A DNA stretch of 64,000 nt from Pseudovibrio sp. Alg231-02 (GCF_900143565.1 NZ_FREX01000002.1:783156-847155); one strand, 5' to 3'. Shown: positions 52,521 to 61,789, numbered from the stretch's first letter. Translations and numbers: made by a program. The notes: generated from the sequence alone by a model not told the origin.

Positions 52521-53053
52521 AGGGCGTCCTTTTATAGATAAGGGAGGGTATGTCGGGGGGGCTTAAAAACTAATCAGGGAAACCGATAAGAATTGGAAAT
52601 GTTCGGTTGCTTGATCCCTTCAAAGGGACTAGGGAGAGGCATCGACCCCAAGAAAAGTTGACTGGATATCATCTCATTTTGAGTGCGCGTCCCCAGCTGG
52701 GTTCAGATTGGTTCTGCGGGTGCGTGTAAAGAAGTTGACGAACAGAGGCGATTGCTTTTGGTGGGTTTGGGGTTAGAGCGTGGTGAAAACGTGTCTCTTG
52801 AATGAGTGACCCCTAATATCTCAGTAATTCTAATGGCTTATAGATGTTTCACAGGGTTAATTTTCGCTGTGAATCATCATCGCTCTGCCTAGCCACGACC
52901 ATATCTCCGCCTTATTACGCTACGATAAACTTCAGGTGATCGGGCGTTATGGAGACTTGTCTGGTCTGGGGTCTAAGCTCTGCTAGAACTTATAGTTGCG
53001 CAGTGTATGCGAACACTGCACTTTGTTGTATTTGAAACCTTGGGGGCGTCTCG
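52521..53053. other. Divergent region between Gfo/Idh gene and opgG
   Basis: 533 bases without a gene. It holds TTCACAG (52848-52854) inverted as CTGTGAA (52867-52873), and GCAGTGT/ACACTGC at 53000-53019 just before opgG. No RNA gene recognised. Confidence 0.5.
53000..53019 (+). promoter_or_regulatory. Inverted repeat before opgG
   Basis: GCAGTGT (53000-53006) and ACACTGC (53013-53019) form a perfect 7-bp inverted repeat with six bases between, 35 bases ahead of the opgG start. It could be an operator or a leader hairpin; no regulator is identified. Confidence 0.4.
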
Positions 53054-54661
53054 TTGCTTAATCAACGAAGTAGTTTTCTTTCCAATATCGCTGTATTAGG
53101 CGTCATTTGCTCCAGTGTTGGACTTGGGGCTTTTGCTTCTTCTTCAGTGGCTGCTGCAAGCGAAAGCTCTCAATCTCAGGTGCCATTCACCTTTGGTGCA
53201 CTCGTGGCAAAGATGAAGGCACAGGCGCAAGACGCCTATGTTGAACCAACCAGCGAACTGCCGGAAGCACTGGCGGCCTTGAAGTACGATGGCTATCGGA
53301 AAATTGGCTATAAACGTGACCGTAGCAAGTGGAAGGACACCGAGAACTTTCGGGTTCATGCCTTTCATCCGGGCTGGTTGTTTAAAAATCCTCTGAAAAT
53401 TCATGAGGTAAGCGAGGGCGCTGCTCAACCATTCGTGTTTGAGGCTGCTGACTTTGACTATCAGGATGCGGAGCTGACCGCATCGCTGAGCGATGTTTCT
53501 TTTCCCGGTGTTGCCGGATTCCGCTTGCTAAATCCACTCAATGTGGAAGGGCGGATGGATGAATTGGTGGCGTTTCTGGGCGCCAGCTATTTCCGTGCTT
53601 TGGGCGCGGGCAATGTTTATGGCTTGTCCGCACGTGCGCTTGCCATTGATACAGCCAGCGGTAAGCCGGAGGAGTTTCCGAACTTCACTGCGTTTTATCT
53701 TGGCAAGCCAGTAGATGGCTCTGACAAGGTGACGGTTTGGGCTGAGCTTGATAGCCCAAGTGTGACCGGAGCCTATCAGTTTGTTTTTAAGCCAGGCCAG
53801 CAAACAGAAGTTGATGTGACTGCACATCTGTTCTTCCGCAGTGATGTGGAGCGGCTTGGTATTGCACCACTGACTTCCATGTATCTTTACGGTGAGAATG
53901 ACCGTGTCGGGTTTGATGATTTCAGACCAGAAGTGCATGACAGTGATGGGCTGAAGCTGCGCTTTGCCAATGGCAAGACCGCGTGGCGGCCACTTTCCAA
54001 CCCGGATAATCTGCAGCTTTCCTTTATTGGTGCCAGAAGTCCAGTTGGGTTTGGCCTGATGCAGCGTGACAAAGATTTTGAGAATTATCAGGACCTTGAA
54101 GCTCGCTACGACAAGCGTCCAAGCCTTTGGATTGAGCCTCTTGGTGATTGGGGTTCTGGTGCTGTTATGCTGGCAGAAATTCCAACAGATCAGGAAATCA
54201 ACGACAATGTTGTTGCCTTCTGGTCTCCGAATGAAGCGGTGAAAGCGGGTGACGAACTCTCATTCCACTACAAGATGTATTGGGGTGATGAGGTTGGCCG
54301 TAGTGAGCAGATGCTGATGCCTGTGGTCCAGACCCGTTCTGGCAAAGCCGGACATTCGGCTTCTGAAGAAAGCTCGCTGACCCGTAAGTTTGTGGTGGAC
54401 TTTGATGCTGAGTTGTTTGCTGAGAGCGGATTGGATGGGGAGCAGCTTGTACGCGCAAAACCATTTATTGAAAACGCTGCTTTAAACGGCACAGTAAACT
54501 TTGCTGATGTTCGCTACATTGAAGAGCTGGGTGTTTATCGTGTGTTTCTGGATGTTTCCCGCGATGACCTTGAAGTCCCGGTTGAGTTGCGCCTTCAGCT
54601 GACTGATGGCGAAAAAGCAGTTTCCGAAGAATGGCTTTACCAGTGGGGGTGGAGCTCATGA
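53054..54661 (+). CDS. opgG: Glucan biosynthesis protein G (OpgG/MdoG family)
   Basis: Periplasmic protein that shapes and branches osmoregulated periplasmic glucans made by OpgH. The 535-residue protein opens at a TTG with a signal peptide (hydrophobic VLGVICSSVGLGAFASSSVA, cleavage near AAA-SES). The mature part has the family pattern: FTFGALVAKMKAQAQDAYVE, KYDGYRKIGYKRD, SYFRALGAGNVYGLSARALA, TAHLFFRSDVERLGIAPLTS and MYLYGENDR, YDKRPSLWIEPLGDWGSGAV. Its stop codon overlaps the start of the next small gene (ATGA). First gene of opgG-orf70-opgH; the inverted repeat 35 bases upstream may matter for control. Confidence 0.94.
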   Translation: MLNQRSSFLSNIAVLGVICSSVGLGAFASSSVAAASESSQSQVPFTFGALVAKMKAQAQDAYVEPTSELPEALAALKYDGYRKIGYKRDRSKWKDTENFRVHAFHPGWLFKNPLKIHEVSEGAAQPFVFEAADFDYQDAELTASLSDVSFPGVAGFRLLNPLNVEGRMDELVAFLGASYFRALGAGNVYGLSARALAIDTASGKPEEFPNFTAFYLGKPVDGSDKVTVWAELDSPSVTGAYQFVFKPGQQTEVDVTAHLFFRSDVERLGIAPLTSMYLYGENDRVGFDDFRPEVHDSDGLKLRFANGKTAWRPLSNPDNLQLSFIGARSPVGFGLMQRDKDFENYQDLEARYDKRPSLWIEPLGDWGSGAVMLAEIPTDQEINDNVVAFWSPNEAVKAGDELSFHYKMYWGDEVGRSEQMLMPVVQTRSGKAGHSASEESSLTRKFVVDFDAELFAESGLDGEQLVRAKPFIENAALNGTVNFADVRYIEELGVYRVFLDVSRDDLEVPVELRLQLTDGEKAVSEEWLYQWGWSS

Positions 54662-54870
54662 GGCCTATGACATCTAATCTATTTTCGACACAAGTTGACT
54701 TGAGCAGTGGTCCAGTTGCACCGCTTGCCATGCCAGTGCAGGACCTTTCTGCAGATGATAGCTGGCTTGTTCTGATCTGGCGTCGCATGCGGTTTGGGCG
54801 CAGCTATTCTGCGCTTCCTTCCAAACGGACGCGCTTGCAAAAAGCCATCTCTACCTTTTCGGAGCGGTAA
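54658..54870 (+). CDS. Small protein of unknown function between opgG and opgH (70 aa)
   Basis: A 70-residue protein starting at ATG 54658, inside the opgG stop codon, and ending three bases before opgH; the spacing makes it a true part of the operon. It has a polar N-terminal half with LAMPVQDLSADDSWLVLIWR and a strongly basic C-terminal half (RRMRFGRSYSALPSKRTRLQ). No membrane segment or signal peptide. It could be a detached equivalent of the cytoplasmic N-terminal region that long OpgH proteins carry, since the OpgH here starts near its first membrane segment; this is inference. Otherwise unrecognised. Confidence 0.75.
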   Translation: MRPMTSNLFSTQVDLSSGPVAPLAMPVQDLSADDSWLVLIWRRMRFGRSYSALPSKRTRLQKAISTFSER

Positions 54871-54873
54871 TCC

Positions 54874-56625
54874 ATGGATAAGCCGTTTCGCGACGGGGTA
54901 GGACACCGCCGGGCTGCGGCTTTCGTCTTCTGCCTGGCGTTGTCCCTCAGCTTTACAGGGCTGTTTTATGCAGCTTTGAGTGCTGACTATCTTAATATCT
55001 ATGAGGTTGTTCGGATTGTGCTGCTGTTTGTCAGCACCCTCTGGCTTTCCTGGGGCGGAGCAACCGTTCTGCTGGGTTTGCTTTATAGTCGCTCTGTTCA
55101 ACCTCTTGAAACAGATCCGCGATCTTTGCCTGCTGCTGGCACCGCGATCCTCATGCCAATCTACCATGAAGATGCACCGGAAGTTGCCGCTCGTCTTGCT
55201 GCGATGATGGATGATCTGCGCGCTAACAATGCAACACACTTGTTTCACTGGCATGTGCTTTCTGACAGCCGTGATGAAGAGATTGCGGCAGTGGAAGAGC
55301 AAGTGGTGCGTCAGCTGGTTGCCCGCTATCCTGAACAGAAGATCTTTTATCGTCGCCGGGCTGACAACCATGGCCGCAAAGCGGGCAATGTTGCTGAGTT
55401 TGTGCAGCGGTGTGGTGGTGCCTATCGTTATATGGTGGTGCTGGATGCTGACAGCTTGATGCGTGCCGACACGTTGGTGCACATGGTTGGACGCATGGAA
55501 GCCGAGCCCAATCTTGGGCTGTTGCAAACCGTACCAATGCTTGTTGGCCTGAAAAGTTATTTTGGCCGCAGCATCATGTTTGCCTCTGGCATGTTTGGCC
55601 GGTCCTTTGCTTTTGGCCTTGCAGCGATGCAGGGCGAATGCGGACCATTTTGGGGGCACAACGCGATTATTCGCACACGTGCGTTTGCTTCTAGTTGTGG
55701 TTTGCCGGAGTTGGATGACACCGCGGCATTTGGCGGGCACATATTGAGCCACGACAGTGTTGAATCTGTGCTGTTGGCGCGTGCGGGCTGGCAGGTGGAG
55801 TGTGATCCACGGATTACTGGCTCCTATGAAGCCGCACCTGAGAATATTCTGGGCTATGCCGCGCGTGATCGGCGTTGGTGTCAGGGCAACTTGCAGCATT
55901 CCCGCGTGGTTGGGGCTCGTGCTCTGAAGCCCTGGGGCCGGTTCTCTCTGATACTTGGCATTATGTCTTACCTGAGTTCGCCGGTCTGGGCTGCGTTTCT
56001 TCTGGCAAGTTTGTTTGCGCCTTTGGATCTTCCTGTGCTGCAGGCCTACACCTTCCAGAACCACCTTCCGGTTCTTGGCCACATTCCGATGAGTGCGGCT
56101 TATGAAGGGGCAGCTTTGCTCTTTGGTGTGGTTGCCTTGCTGGTGTTGCCGAAAACACTCGTTGTTTTGAAAGAAGTGTTTTTGGGCGTAGAGAACACCT
56201 CTCGCAAAGGCATACTGGGCGGTTTTGTGGAGCTCATCAGCTCTGCGGTGTTCGCACCGGTTTTGATGGTGTTTCAGTGCCGCTCTGTCTTTGAGGTTCT
56301 GATGGGCCGGGACAGCGGCTGGACCAATGCGCACCGCGATGCGGGCCGCTTGCCTTTGCTGGACTGCCTCAAATCTGTCTGGTGGGTGAGTGTGATTGGT
56401 GCGATGGCCATAGGGCTGAGCTGGATTGGCGAAGCCTCTCTCTGGCTTTGGGTGATGCCGGTTGCTCTGCCGATGTTGCTGGCGCCGTTCATCATCTGGG
56501 CAAGCTCTTACAATGTGGGCAGCCGGGCTGCTGAACGTTTGGGTTTTGTGCTTTCCTCTGACCAGGAGGGGGCTGCGCAATTGCTCGCTCATGTGGAAAA
56601 ATACTCCGCAGATCTCAGGGTATAG
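54874..56625 (+). CDS. opgH: Glucans biosynthesis glucosyltransferase H (OpgH/MdoH family)
   Basis: Inner-membrane family-2 glycosyltransferase that polymerises UDP-glucose into the osmoregulated periplasmic glucan backbone. The 583-residue protein has two membrane segments near the start, the catalytic domain with ILMPIYHEDAPEVAARLAAM, YRRRADNHGRKAGNVAEF, MVVLDADSLMRADTLVHM (DxD-type), GHNAIIRTRAF, ILSHDSVESVLLARAGW and RDRRWCQGN (QxxRW-like), then several membrane segments. It lacks about 140 cytoplasmic residues found at the N-terminus of Escherichia coli OpgH and much of its C-terminal extension. Third gene of the operon. Confidence 0.94.
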   Translation: MDKPFRDGVGHRRAAAFVFCLALSLSFTGLFYAALSADYLNIYEVVRIVLLFVSTLWLSWGGATVLLGLLYSRSVQPLETDPRSLPAAGTAILMPIYHEDAPEVAARLAAMMDDLRANNATHLFHWHVLSDSRDEEIAAVEEQVVRQLVARYPEQKIFYRRRADNHGRKAGNVAEFVQRCGGAYRYMVVLDADSLMRADTLVHMVGRMEAEPNLGLLQTVPMLVGLKSYFGRSIMFASGMFGRSFAFGLAAMQGECGPFWGHNAIIRTRAFASSCGLPELDDTAAFGGHILSHDSVESVLLARAGWQVECDPRITGSYEAAPENILGYAARDRRWCQGNLQHSRVVGARALKPWGRFSLILGIMSYLSSPVWAAFLLASLFAPLDLPVLQAYTFQNHLPVLGHIPMSAAYEGAALLFGVVALLVLPKTLVVLKEVFLGVENTSRKGILGGFVELISSAVFAPVLMVFQCRSVFEVLMGRDSGWTNAHRDAGRLPLLDCLKSVWWVSVIGAMAIGLSWIGEASLWLWVMPVALPMLLAPFIIWASSYNVGSRAAERLGFVLSSDQEGAAQLLAHVEKYSADLRV

Positions 56626-56749
56626 ACGGCTAATTTGTGCTTTGAGGGCCACATCCACCAGCTGAACCGCTGGGATGTGGCCCTTCTTATATCTGCTGGT
56701 GTCTCTCCGACTTAAGCTTTCGGTCCAAGCCTCTGATGGGGATGCAGTG

Positions 56750-58309
56750 ATGCCGGAAGAGACAGTTTCAACCCGATTTTGGTGGCGTCCCGCAGGCGTC
56801 TTTGTTCTGGTTGCAGGGTATTTGCTGCTGCATCTGGTTCTACGTGGCTATTTCTCCCCCACACTCAGCACGGATGACATGTTTGAGAACGTGTTTGTGC
56901 AGGAGTTGAAGCTTGGCTACCAAGTGCGTCAGCCTCCGCTTTATGAGTGGATGCTTTATGGGGTTCAGAAGGTCTTTGGGCCGACGATCTGGAGCTTTCT
57001 GGTTCTCAAGTATGCGCTGGTGCTGTGTTTTGCGCTGTTTCTTTATGGCGTTGCGCGGCAGGCCATTCCCAATGCAAAGCTGGCGGCGCTTGCCGTGTTT
57101 TCCTATGTGGCGCTCTATCAGATTGGCTTCAACCTGCATGAGGGGGTGACGCATACTGCTGTGCTGATGGCGGCTTCTGCGGCAACGGTTTACTGCTTCC
57201 TCTGGCTTTTGAGGGAGAAGACGGTGACTGCGGCTGTGTGTTTGGGGCTCGCAGTTGGGTTTGGAATGCTTTCCAAGCACTCTTACGTGCTGGTGCCGGC
57301 TGCTGTTTTTCTGGCAGCGCTCAGTGATGGGCATTGGCGCAAGCAGGTGCGGCTTCCGATGTTGGTCGTTGCTGGTGTGATCGCGGCTGCGGTGTATTCG
57401 CCCTATCTGTACTGGGTCATGACTGGCGAACAGGCCCTTGTTGGTTCCGCGTTGACTGTAATGCGTGAGGGAGAGCAGGGGGCGGGTTTTGCCCGCGTTG
57501 TGACAGGTGAGCTGCGACTGCTGGTGAGTGTGCTCGGGTTCTCCGTCCCGTTTTTACCACTGGTGCTGCTGCTGTTTTTCCCGGCGCTGTTTCGCGGCGC
57601 AAAAGCAGGGGGGACTGATCCAGATGTGCAGCAGGTTGGCAGGTTGCTTCAACGGGCATTGCTTGTTTCTCTGGCTCTGGCGTTTGTGGGCGTGTTGGCC
57701 AGTGGGGCGCAATACATCAAGGAACGGCACATGCATCCAGTGCTGCTCTTGCTGCCCATCGTGATGTTTACCCTCATTTCCCAGAGGCGCTACTCGCCAA
57801 GGTCGGTGAAGATCTACAGCAGCGTGCTGGCCCTGCTTGTTCTTGTGGTGCTTGGCATCCGCATCTCCGGCTTCCTCGCTCCAGACAAGAAGATGTGCGG
57901 TGGCTACTGCCGGCATATGAAGCCCTACGAGGAGCTAGGGGAGCAGCTCAAGGCGCAATTCCCGGAAGCTGCGCAAGCGACGATTGTCTCACTGGATGAA
58001 TACACCGGGGGAAACCTGCGCGTTACCCTGCCAGATGCCCGGCACATCATCCAAAGTTTCCAACCGAGCACCCAGCAACGACAAGACTGCTTCGTTGTCT
58101 GGGATATGGGAGACAACGGCGCACAACGCGGCATGCAGGCAGCCTTGACCAGCAGTGGTTTCGCACCTGGCAAAGCACCCGCAAACCGAAATACTTTACA
58201 TTCAAATCAGATAGATGTGAGTTGGCCTCATTTGTGGAAGAAGGATAACTTCCGTAAAACCACATTCGGCGTCGCGAAGATTGATCGCGATTCTGAAATT
58301 TGCCGCTAA
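56750..58309 (+). CDS. ArnT-like glycosyltransferase, family 39 (membrane)
   Basis: A 519-residue integral membrane protein with about ten hydrophobic segments and the GT-C signature early on: SPTLSTDDMFENVF (paired Asp in the first periplasmic loop) and YQVRQPPLYEWMLYGVQ. Enzymes of this type move sugars from polyprenyl-phosphate donors to lipid A, proteins or other glycans in the periplasm. The soluble C-terminal domain (residues about 400-519) includes CGGYCRHMK. Start: ATG 56750 after GGGG; the frame opens further back to 56675. It lies 124 bases after opgH, and a role in modifying glucans or lipid A is possible but unproven. Confidence 0.85.
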   Translation: MPEETVSTRFWWRPAGVFVLVAGYLLLHLVLRGYFSPTLSTDDMFENVFVQELKLGYQVRQPPLYEWMLYGVQKVFGPTIWSFLVLKYALVLCFALFLYGVARQAIPNAKLAALAVFSYVALYQIGFNLHEGVTHTAVLMAASAATVYCFLWLLREKTVTAAVCLGLAVGFGMLSKHSYVLVPAAVFLAALSDGHWRKQVRLPMLVVAGVIAAAVYSPYLYWVMTGEQALVGSALTVMREGEQGAGFARVVTGELRLLVSVLGFSVPFLPLVLLLFFPALFRGAKAGGTDPDVQQVGRLLQRALLVSLALAFVGVLASGAQYIKERHMHPVLLLLPIVMFTLISQRRYSPRSVKIYSSVLALLVLVVLGIRISGFLAPDKKMCGGYCRHMKPYEELGEQLKAQFPEAAQATIVSLDEYTGGNLRVTLPDARHIIQSFQPSTQQRQDCFVVWDMGDNGAQRGMQAALTSSGFAPGKAPANRNTLHSNQIDVSWPHLWKKDNFRKTTFGVAKIDRDSEICR

Positions 58310-58327
58310 CTCATATTGGGTGTTTTG

Positions 58328-58780
58328 ATGCTGAAGATACGTGTTGCCAAAGACGAAGACATTGAGGCTGTAGTGCAGATGATGAATGGAGGAGCTTCCT
58401 CCCAGCGTGTTCATCTGGAAAACGGGGAGACCGACACATATAAGCCAGCGTTTCACGCGATCCAGCAATGCCTTAATACCGATATCTATGTGGGTGAGAC
58501 AGATACGGGTGAGGCGGTTGCGACTTTTCAGCTGACTTACGTGAAGGGTCTTGCCTTCAACGGCAAACCGCGTGGTCAAATTGAGAGTATGCATACTCGC
58601 GCTGACATGCGTGGCCAGGGGATCGGGCAGGAGATGCTTGCCCACGCGGTCAAGTTGGCACGTGATAAAGGCTGCTGTATGGTGCAGTTGACCTCAAATA
58701 AAGAACGCAGTGGCGCCCATCGCTTTTATACCAGCAACGGATTTGTGCCGACGCATGAAGGCTTCAAGCTTATTTTCTAA
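58328..58780 (+). CDS. GNAT family N-acetyltransferase
   Basis: A 150-residue single-domain acetyltransferase. The acetyl-CoA loop is visible in IESMHTRADMRGQGIGQEML (RGQGIG), followed by AVKLARDKGCCMVQLTSNK and AHRFYTSNGFVPTHEGFKLI, the usual GNAT end. The ATG at 58328 follows GGGTG; the earlier TTG is not preferred. Substrate unknown. It starts 18 bases after the glycosyltransferase stop codon and is likely cotranscribed with it. Confidence 0.9.
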   Translation: MLKIRVAKDEDIEAVVQMMNGGASSQRVHLENGETDTYKPAFHAIQQCLNTDIYVGETDTGEAVATFQLTYVKGLAFNGKPRGQIESMHTRADMRGQGIGQEMLAHAVKLARDKGCCMVQLTSNKERSGAHRFYTSNGFVPTHEGFKLIF

Positions 58781-58905
58781 GCGTTAACTGGCATGAAAGC
58801 CGGATGTTTTCGCCGCAAGCTTCTCGAAATATCTGCATCCCCGAACCGGGGGGATGAAACTTTCCTTTATCCGCCCATTTCAAGTGTTTTCTTACAGGTG
58901 ATCAA

Positions 58906-59619
58906 ATGGCCGTATCGCAGACCAAACCCATTGAGCTTTATTATTGGCCAACACCGAATGGTTGGAAGATTTCCATCATGCTTGAGGAACTTGATGTTCC
59001 CTACGACTTGAAGCTGGTGAACATTGGGCGTGGTGAGCAGTTTGAGCCAGACTTTCTCAAAATAGCGCCAAACAATCGGATGCCTGCGATTGTTGATCCT
59101 GAAGGACCGGGTGGTGAGCCGATTTCGATTTTTGAGTCAGGTGCTATCATGCAGTATCTAGGGCGGAAGTTTGAGCAGTTTTATCCATCAGAAGAACGTG
59201 CTCGTGTTGAAACGGAAGAATGGTTGATGTGGCAAATGGGCGGGTTTGGCCCCATGCTTGGGCAGAACCATCATTTCCGCGTCTATGCACCCGAAAAAAT
59301 TGAGTATGCCATGACCCGTTATTTTAACGAGACACATCGGCTGTATGGTGTGCTTAATAAACGGCTTGCTGATCGGGCTTATGTTGCTGCCGGGGAATAT
59401 ACGATCGCAGATATGGCAATATTCGGCTGGTCTCATCGCTGGGAACGGCAGGGAATGGATTTGGAAGAGTTTCCGCATGTAAAGGCTTGGCGCGAACGTT
59501 TGTTGGCTCGCTCTGCAGTTGTCAGAGGGTTAAATGTGGGTGACACAGAAGCTAAACCCTCAAATATTGCAGAGGACAAGCAGGCACAATCAGTGCTGTT
59601 TAATCAACGTGGATCATAG
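58906..59619 (+). CDS. Glutathione S-transferase, YfcG-like
   Basis: A 237-residue cytoplasmic GST. N-terminal thioredoxin-like part: IELYYWPTPNGWKISIMLEE, NNRMPAIVDPEGPGG and SIFESGAIMQYLGRK (the ES motif that binds glutathione). The helical part has WLMWQMGGFGPMLGQNHHFR and AGEYTIADMAIFGWSHRWER. These residues mark the Nu-class/YfcG group, which have disulfide-bond oxidoreductase activity with glutathione rather than classic conjugation; PTPNG takes the place of a catalytic Cys or Tyr. Well separated from neighbours. Confidence 0.93.
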   Translation: MAVSQTKPIELYYWPTPNGWKISIMLEELDVPYDLKLVNIGRGEQFEPDFLKIAPNNRMPAIVDPEGPGGEPISIFESGAIMQYLGRKFEQFYPSEERARVETEEWLMWQMGGFGPMLGQNHHFRVYAPEKIEYAMTRYFNETHRLYGVLNKRLADRAYVAAGEYTIADMAIFGWSHRWERQGMDLEEFPHVKAWRERLLARSAVVRGLNVGDTEAKPSNIAEDKQAQSVLFNQRGS

Positions 59620-59825
59620 CCTGACGACATAGCAGTCTCTTCCAGAGCTGTTCGACGTATATGCCTTAGGGGTATCTGCAGAGGAGATTTCCGCCTTCGA
59701 TCCCTTTTTAGGCCATTTATTCATCACGTCACCGGCACTTTAAGTTGATTTGAACCGGAGGTCTCTCAAACCTAGGCTCACGCAGAATGATAAATTGAAA
59801 TCACTTGCGAATGGACCTTGGAACT

Positions 59826-60368
59826 ATGCGGGCTCATAAATTCTTCCTGACCTCTCTTATTCTGGCTGTTTGGGCGTTTGCCTCGCCTGTCTCAGCCGCT
59901 TCTTTTGAAGACCCTAAGTATAGTCTTGAAGTGAAAGACGAGGCAGGTACTAAAACACTGCGCGATGCTTTCACCAAAGGACCTGCTATTTTGCACTTCT
60001 GGGCAACATGGTGCCCGAACTGCCGTGTTGAACTTCCAGCAATGGAACGGTTTGAAGATGAGTTGAAGGCGCAAGGTCTGGATGGTCAATTTGTTGTTGT
60101 AGCATTGGAAGATGTTCCGTATGGCCGCATCCAAAGTTTCCTTCAAGATCGTTTGGAACTGGAGCGCTTTACCAGCTATCAAGCCGTTGACATGCAAGCA
60201 GTTGGAACCGCATTTCAGGTTGCGGCGATGCCTTACACGCTCTTTATCGATGAAAACGGGGATGTGCTTGGCGGAATTCCGGGATCTCTTGAGTGGGATG
60301 CCCCACAGATCAAAGAGACCTTTATTGGTCACCTTCAAGGCAAAGGTACGATCGCCTCTGGTAACTAA
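59826..60368 (+). CDS. TlpA-like thioredoxin-fold disulfide reductase, exported
   Basis: A 180-residue protein with a signal peptide (MRAHKFFLTSLILAVWAFAS, cleavage near VSA-AS) and a TlpA/ResA-type domain with the redox motif WATWCPNCR, then ALEDVPYGRIQSFL and the cis-Pro loop AAMPYTLFIDENG. It would act in the periplasm, reducing disulfides for cytochrome c or copper-site assembly. Alternative ATG codons lie at 59805 and 59811; 59826 gives the best signal peptide. It ends at a terminator shared with the convergent TetR gene. Confidence 0.9.
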   Translation: MRAHKFFLTSLILAVWAFASPVSAASFEDPKYSLEVKDEAGTKTLRDAFTKGPAILHFWATWCPNCRVELPAMERFEDELKAQGLDGQFVVVALEDVPYGRIQSFLQDRLELERFTSYQAVDMQAVGTAFQVAAMPYTLFIDENGDVLGGIPGSLEWDAPQIKETFIGHLQGKGTIASGN

Positions 60369-60436
60369 GTCTATTTTCCGGGTTTCTGCAGTTTAGAACT
60401 TGGAACCCAGGGAAAATTGATTATCCTTTGATACAT

Positions 60437-60487
60437 AAGAGCCCTCTTGCCGGACTACTTAAGCCCGGGCAAGTTTGGGCTCTTTTT
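60437..60487. terminator. Bidirectional terminator between tlpA-like and TetR genes
   Basis: AAGAGCCC (60437-60444) pairs with GGGCTCTT (60477-60484), then TTTC. A second stem CTTGCC/GGGCAAG lies inside. It spans the last codons of the TetR gene. Confidence 0.7.
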
Positions 60488-61090
60488 CATACGAGTTGAA
60501 AGAGCTTCCATGATGATGTCGATTGCGGGGAAAATTTGATCCAGTGGAGTTTCGAACTTGACCATCTGGATGATCCCTTCAAAAGCCATCATAAAATAAT
60601 GCACCAGATGGTCTATGTCCTCTGGTGCTTGCAGATCGCTTTCAAACTTTACCAGGCGCCGCCGGATCTCGGCTGCCCATTGGAAACGCAATGCGAGGTA
60701 CTCTTGACCCAGCTCCGGATCAAGCCGACCAATCTCTCCAATGGTGGACCAGTAAAGGCTACCTTCGGTACGGTTTTGCTCCTCGCATAGCTCTGCAAAA
60801 TCAGTCAGCATCAGGTACATGCAGGAATAAATATCAGCGTACATCGCGGAGCTTGAGCTAACTTGCTGGCTAAATCGCATGAAGTACCAGCGCATAGCCG
60901 GGGCGATGAGATCCCGTTCCCCCTCAAATCTTTGGCGCAATAAGTCAGGGGCAATCTGTGCTGCTTCAGCAACTGCGTCGATGCTTGCAGCTTGTCGACC
61001 TTTTTCCAAAAGAAGCTGGAAAGCTACTTTGAACACCTGTTCCAACCTGAGAGGCGGAATTAAGTCGTCGGGATTTTTGTTGCTGATCAT
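60455..61090 (-). CDS. TetR family transcriptional regulator
   Basis: A 211-residue regulator with an N-terminal TetR-like DNA-binding region: RLEQVFKVAFQLLLEKGRQA, then SIDAVAEAAQIAPDLLRQRF. The recognition helix is atypical, with no YxHF motif, RFEGERDLI taking its place. The ligand domain is long and helical. ATG 61090 is used. No partner gene is divergent within 250 bases, so the target is unknown; the downstream gene on the same strand is none. Its 3' end lies in the terminator at 60437-60487. Confidence 0.8.
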   Translation of the reverse strand: MISNKNPDDLIPPLRLEQVFKVAFQLLLEKGRQAASIDAVAEAAQIAPDLLRQRFEGERDLIAPAMRWYFMRFSQQVSSSSAMYADIYSCMYLMLTDFAELCEEQNRTEGSLYWSTIGEIGRLDPELGQEYLALRFQWAAEIRRRLVKFESDLQAPEDIDHLVHYFMMAFEGIIQMVKFETPLDQIFPAIDIIMEALSTRMKKSPNLPGLK

Positions 61091-61348
61091 AAAACCACAG
61101 ACTCATCCTTAGCATTTCAACCTTAGCAAACTGCGGTAATTGTTGTGCGTCTTCCTGAGTGTCTTCGAGTTCAATTTGGCCTTCGAAGCGAGTATTCAGA
61201 GTGCCTGAGCTGTTGTCCTTAGCATAAAGCCGAAAATGATCCGGAAAAGAATGCAGCGAGATATGTTTCAATTTGTTGGGGGTGTCCTAATAGGCAGCTC
61301 TTTAAGATGTTTCATCGCAAGGGGCGGCAAGCAGCAGGATTGATTTTA

Positions 61349-61789
61349 TTATTTGAGTTTAGGGCGTTGCCAGATCACATTTTCACAAAAACTCAGGAAG
61401 ATCTTTTTGCAGCCTGTCATTTTTAGAAGGCCACTGGGCAACAAGTGAATATTGATAGCAATTTCGTATCCACGCCGAGGATCATAACCTTCTGCGTGCC
61501 ATTTATTTTCTCCAGCTGCCTTTATATTCCAGAGCACCTTTAATCCAAAGACTTTGCGCTTTCGTTTGGTCGTATAGTGATTTCGGAGGTCCAGAATATC
61601 TTGCTGACGTTTACCGTCGGGTGGTTTGAAGGACTGAAGCTGCCCACACATGGTCGAACCACATTGTGAGATACTGATAATTGCACCCTTGGTTGTCTGC
61701 CACAAACCGTGCAGATCAGAACCTTTGGCTGCTGTCCCCAATGAAGTTGAGAGAAAAATAAAGCCAAAGATGAAACCAGAACGGATCAT
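61349..61789 (-). CDS. DUF2147 family exported protein, copy 1
   Basis: A 146-residue protein with a signal peptide (MIRSGFIFGFIFLSTSLGTA, cleavage near AKG-SD) and the DUF2147 pattern: LHGLWQTTKGAIISISQCGS with TMCGQLQSF, RNHYTTKRKRKVFGLKVLWN and a terminal CKKIFLSFCENVIWQRP. Cysteines come in pairs, as expected for periplasmic disulfides. Function unknown. Divergent from nothing nearby; 100 bases separate it from the second DUF2147 gene upstream, so the two could be cotranscribed. It diverges more from the family consensus than copy 2. Confidence 0.82.
   Translation of the reverse strand: MIRSGFIFGFIFLSTSLGTAAKGSDLHGLWQTTKGAIISISQCGSTMCGQLQSFKPPDGKRQQDILDLRNHYTTKRKRKVFGLKVLWNIKAAGENKWHAEGYDPRRGYEIAINIHLLPSGLLKMTGCKKIFLSFCENVIWQRPKLK

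Noticed and set aside
54679..56658. 659-codon minus-strand frame opposite opgH
   Set aside because: Low-complexity His/Gln/Arg-rich shadow; opgH with full glycosyltransferase motifs explains the region.
59640..59760. tRNA-like segment before the tlpA-like gene
   Set aside because: A TTCGATCC stretch resembles a T-loop, but no acceptor stem or anticodon arm can be drawn around it.
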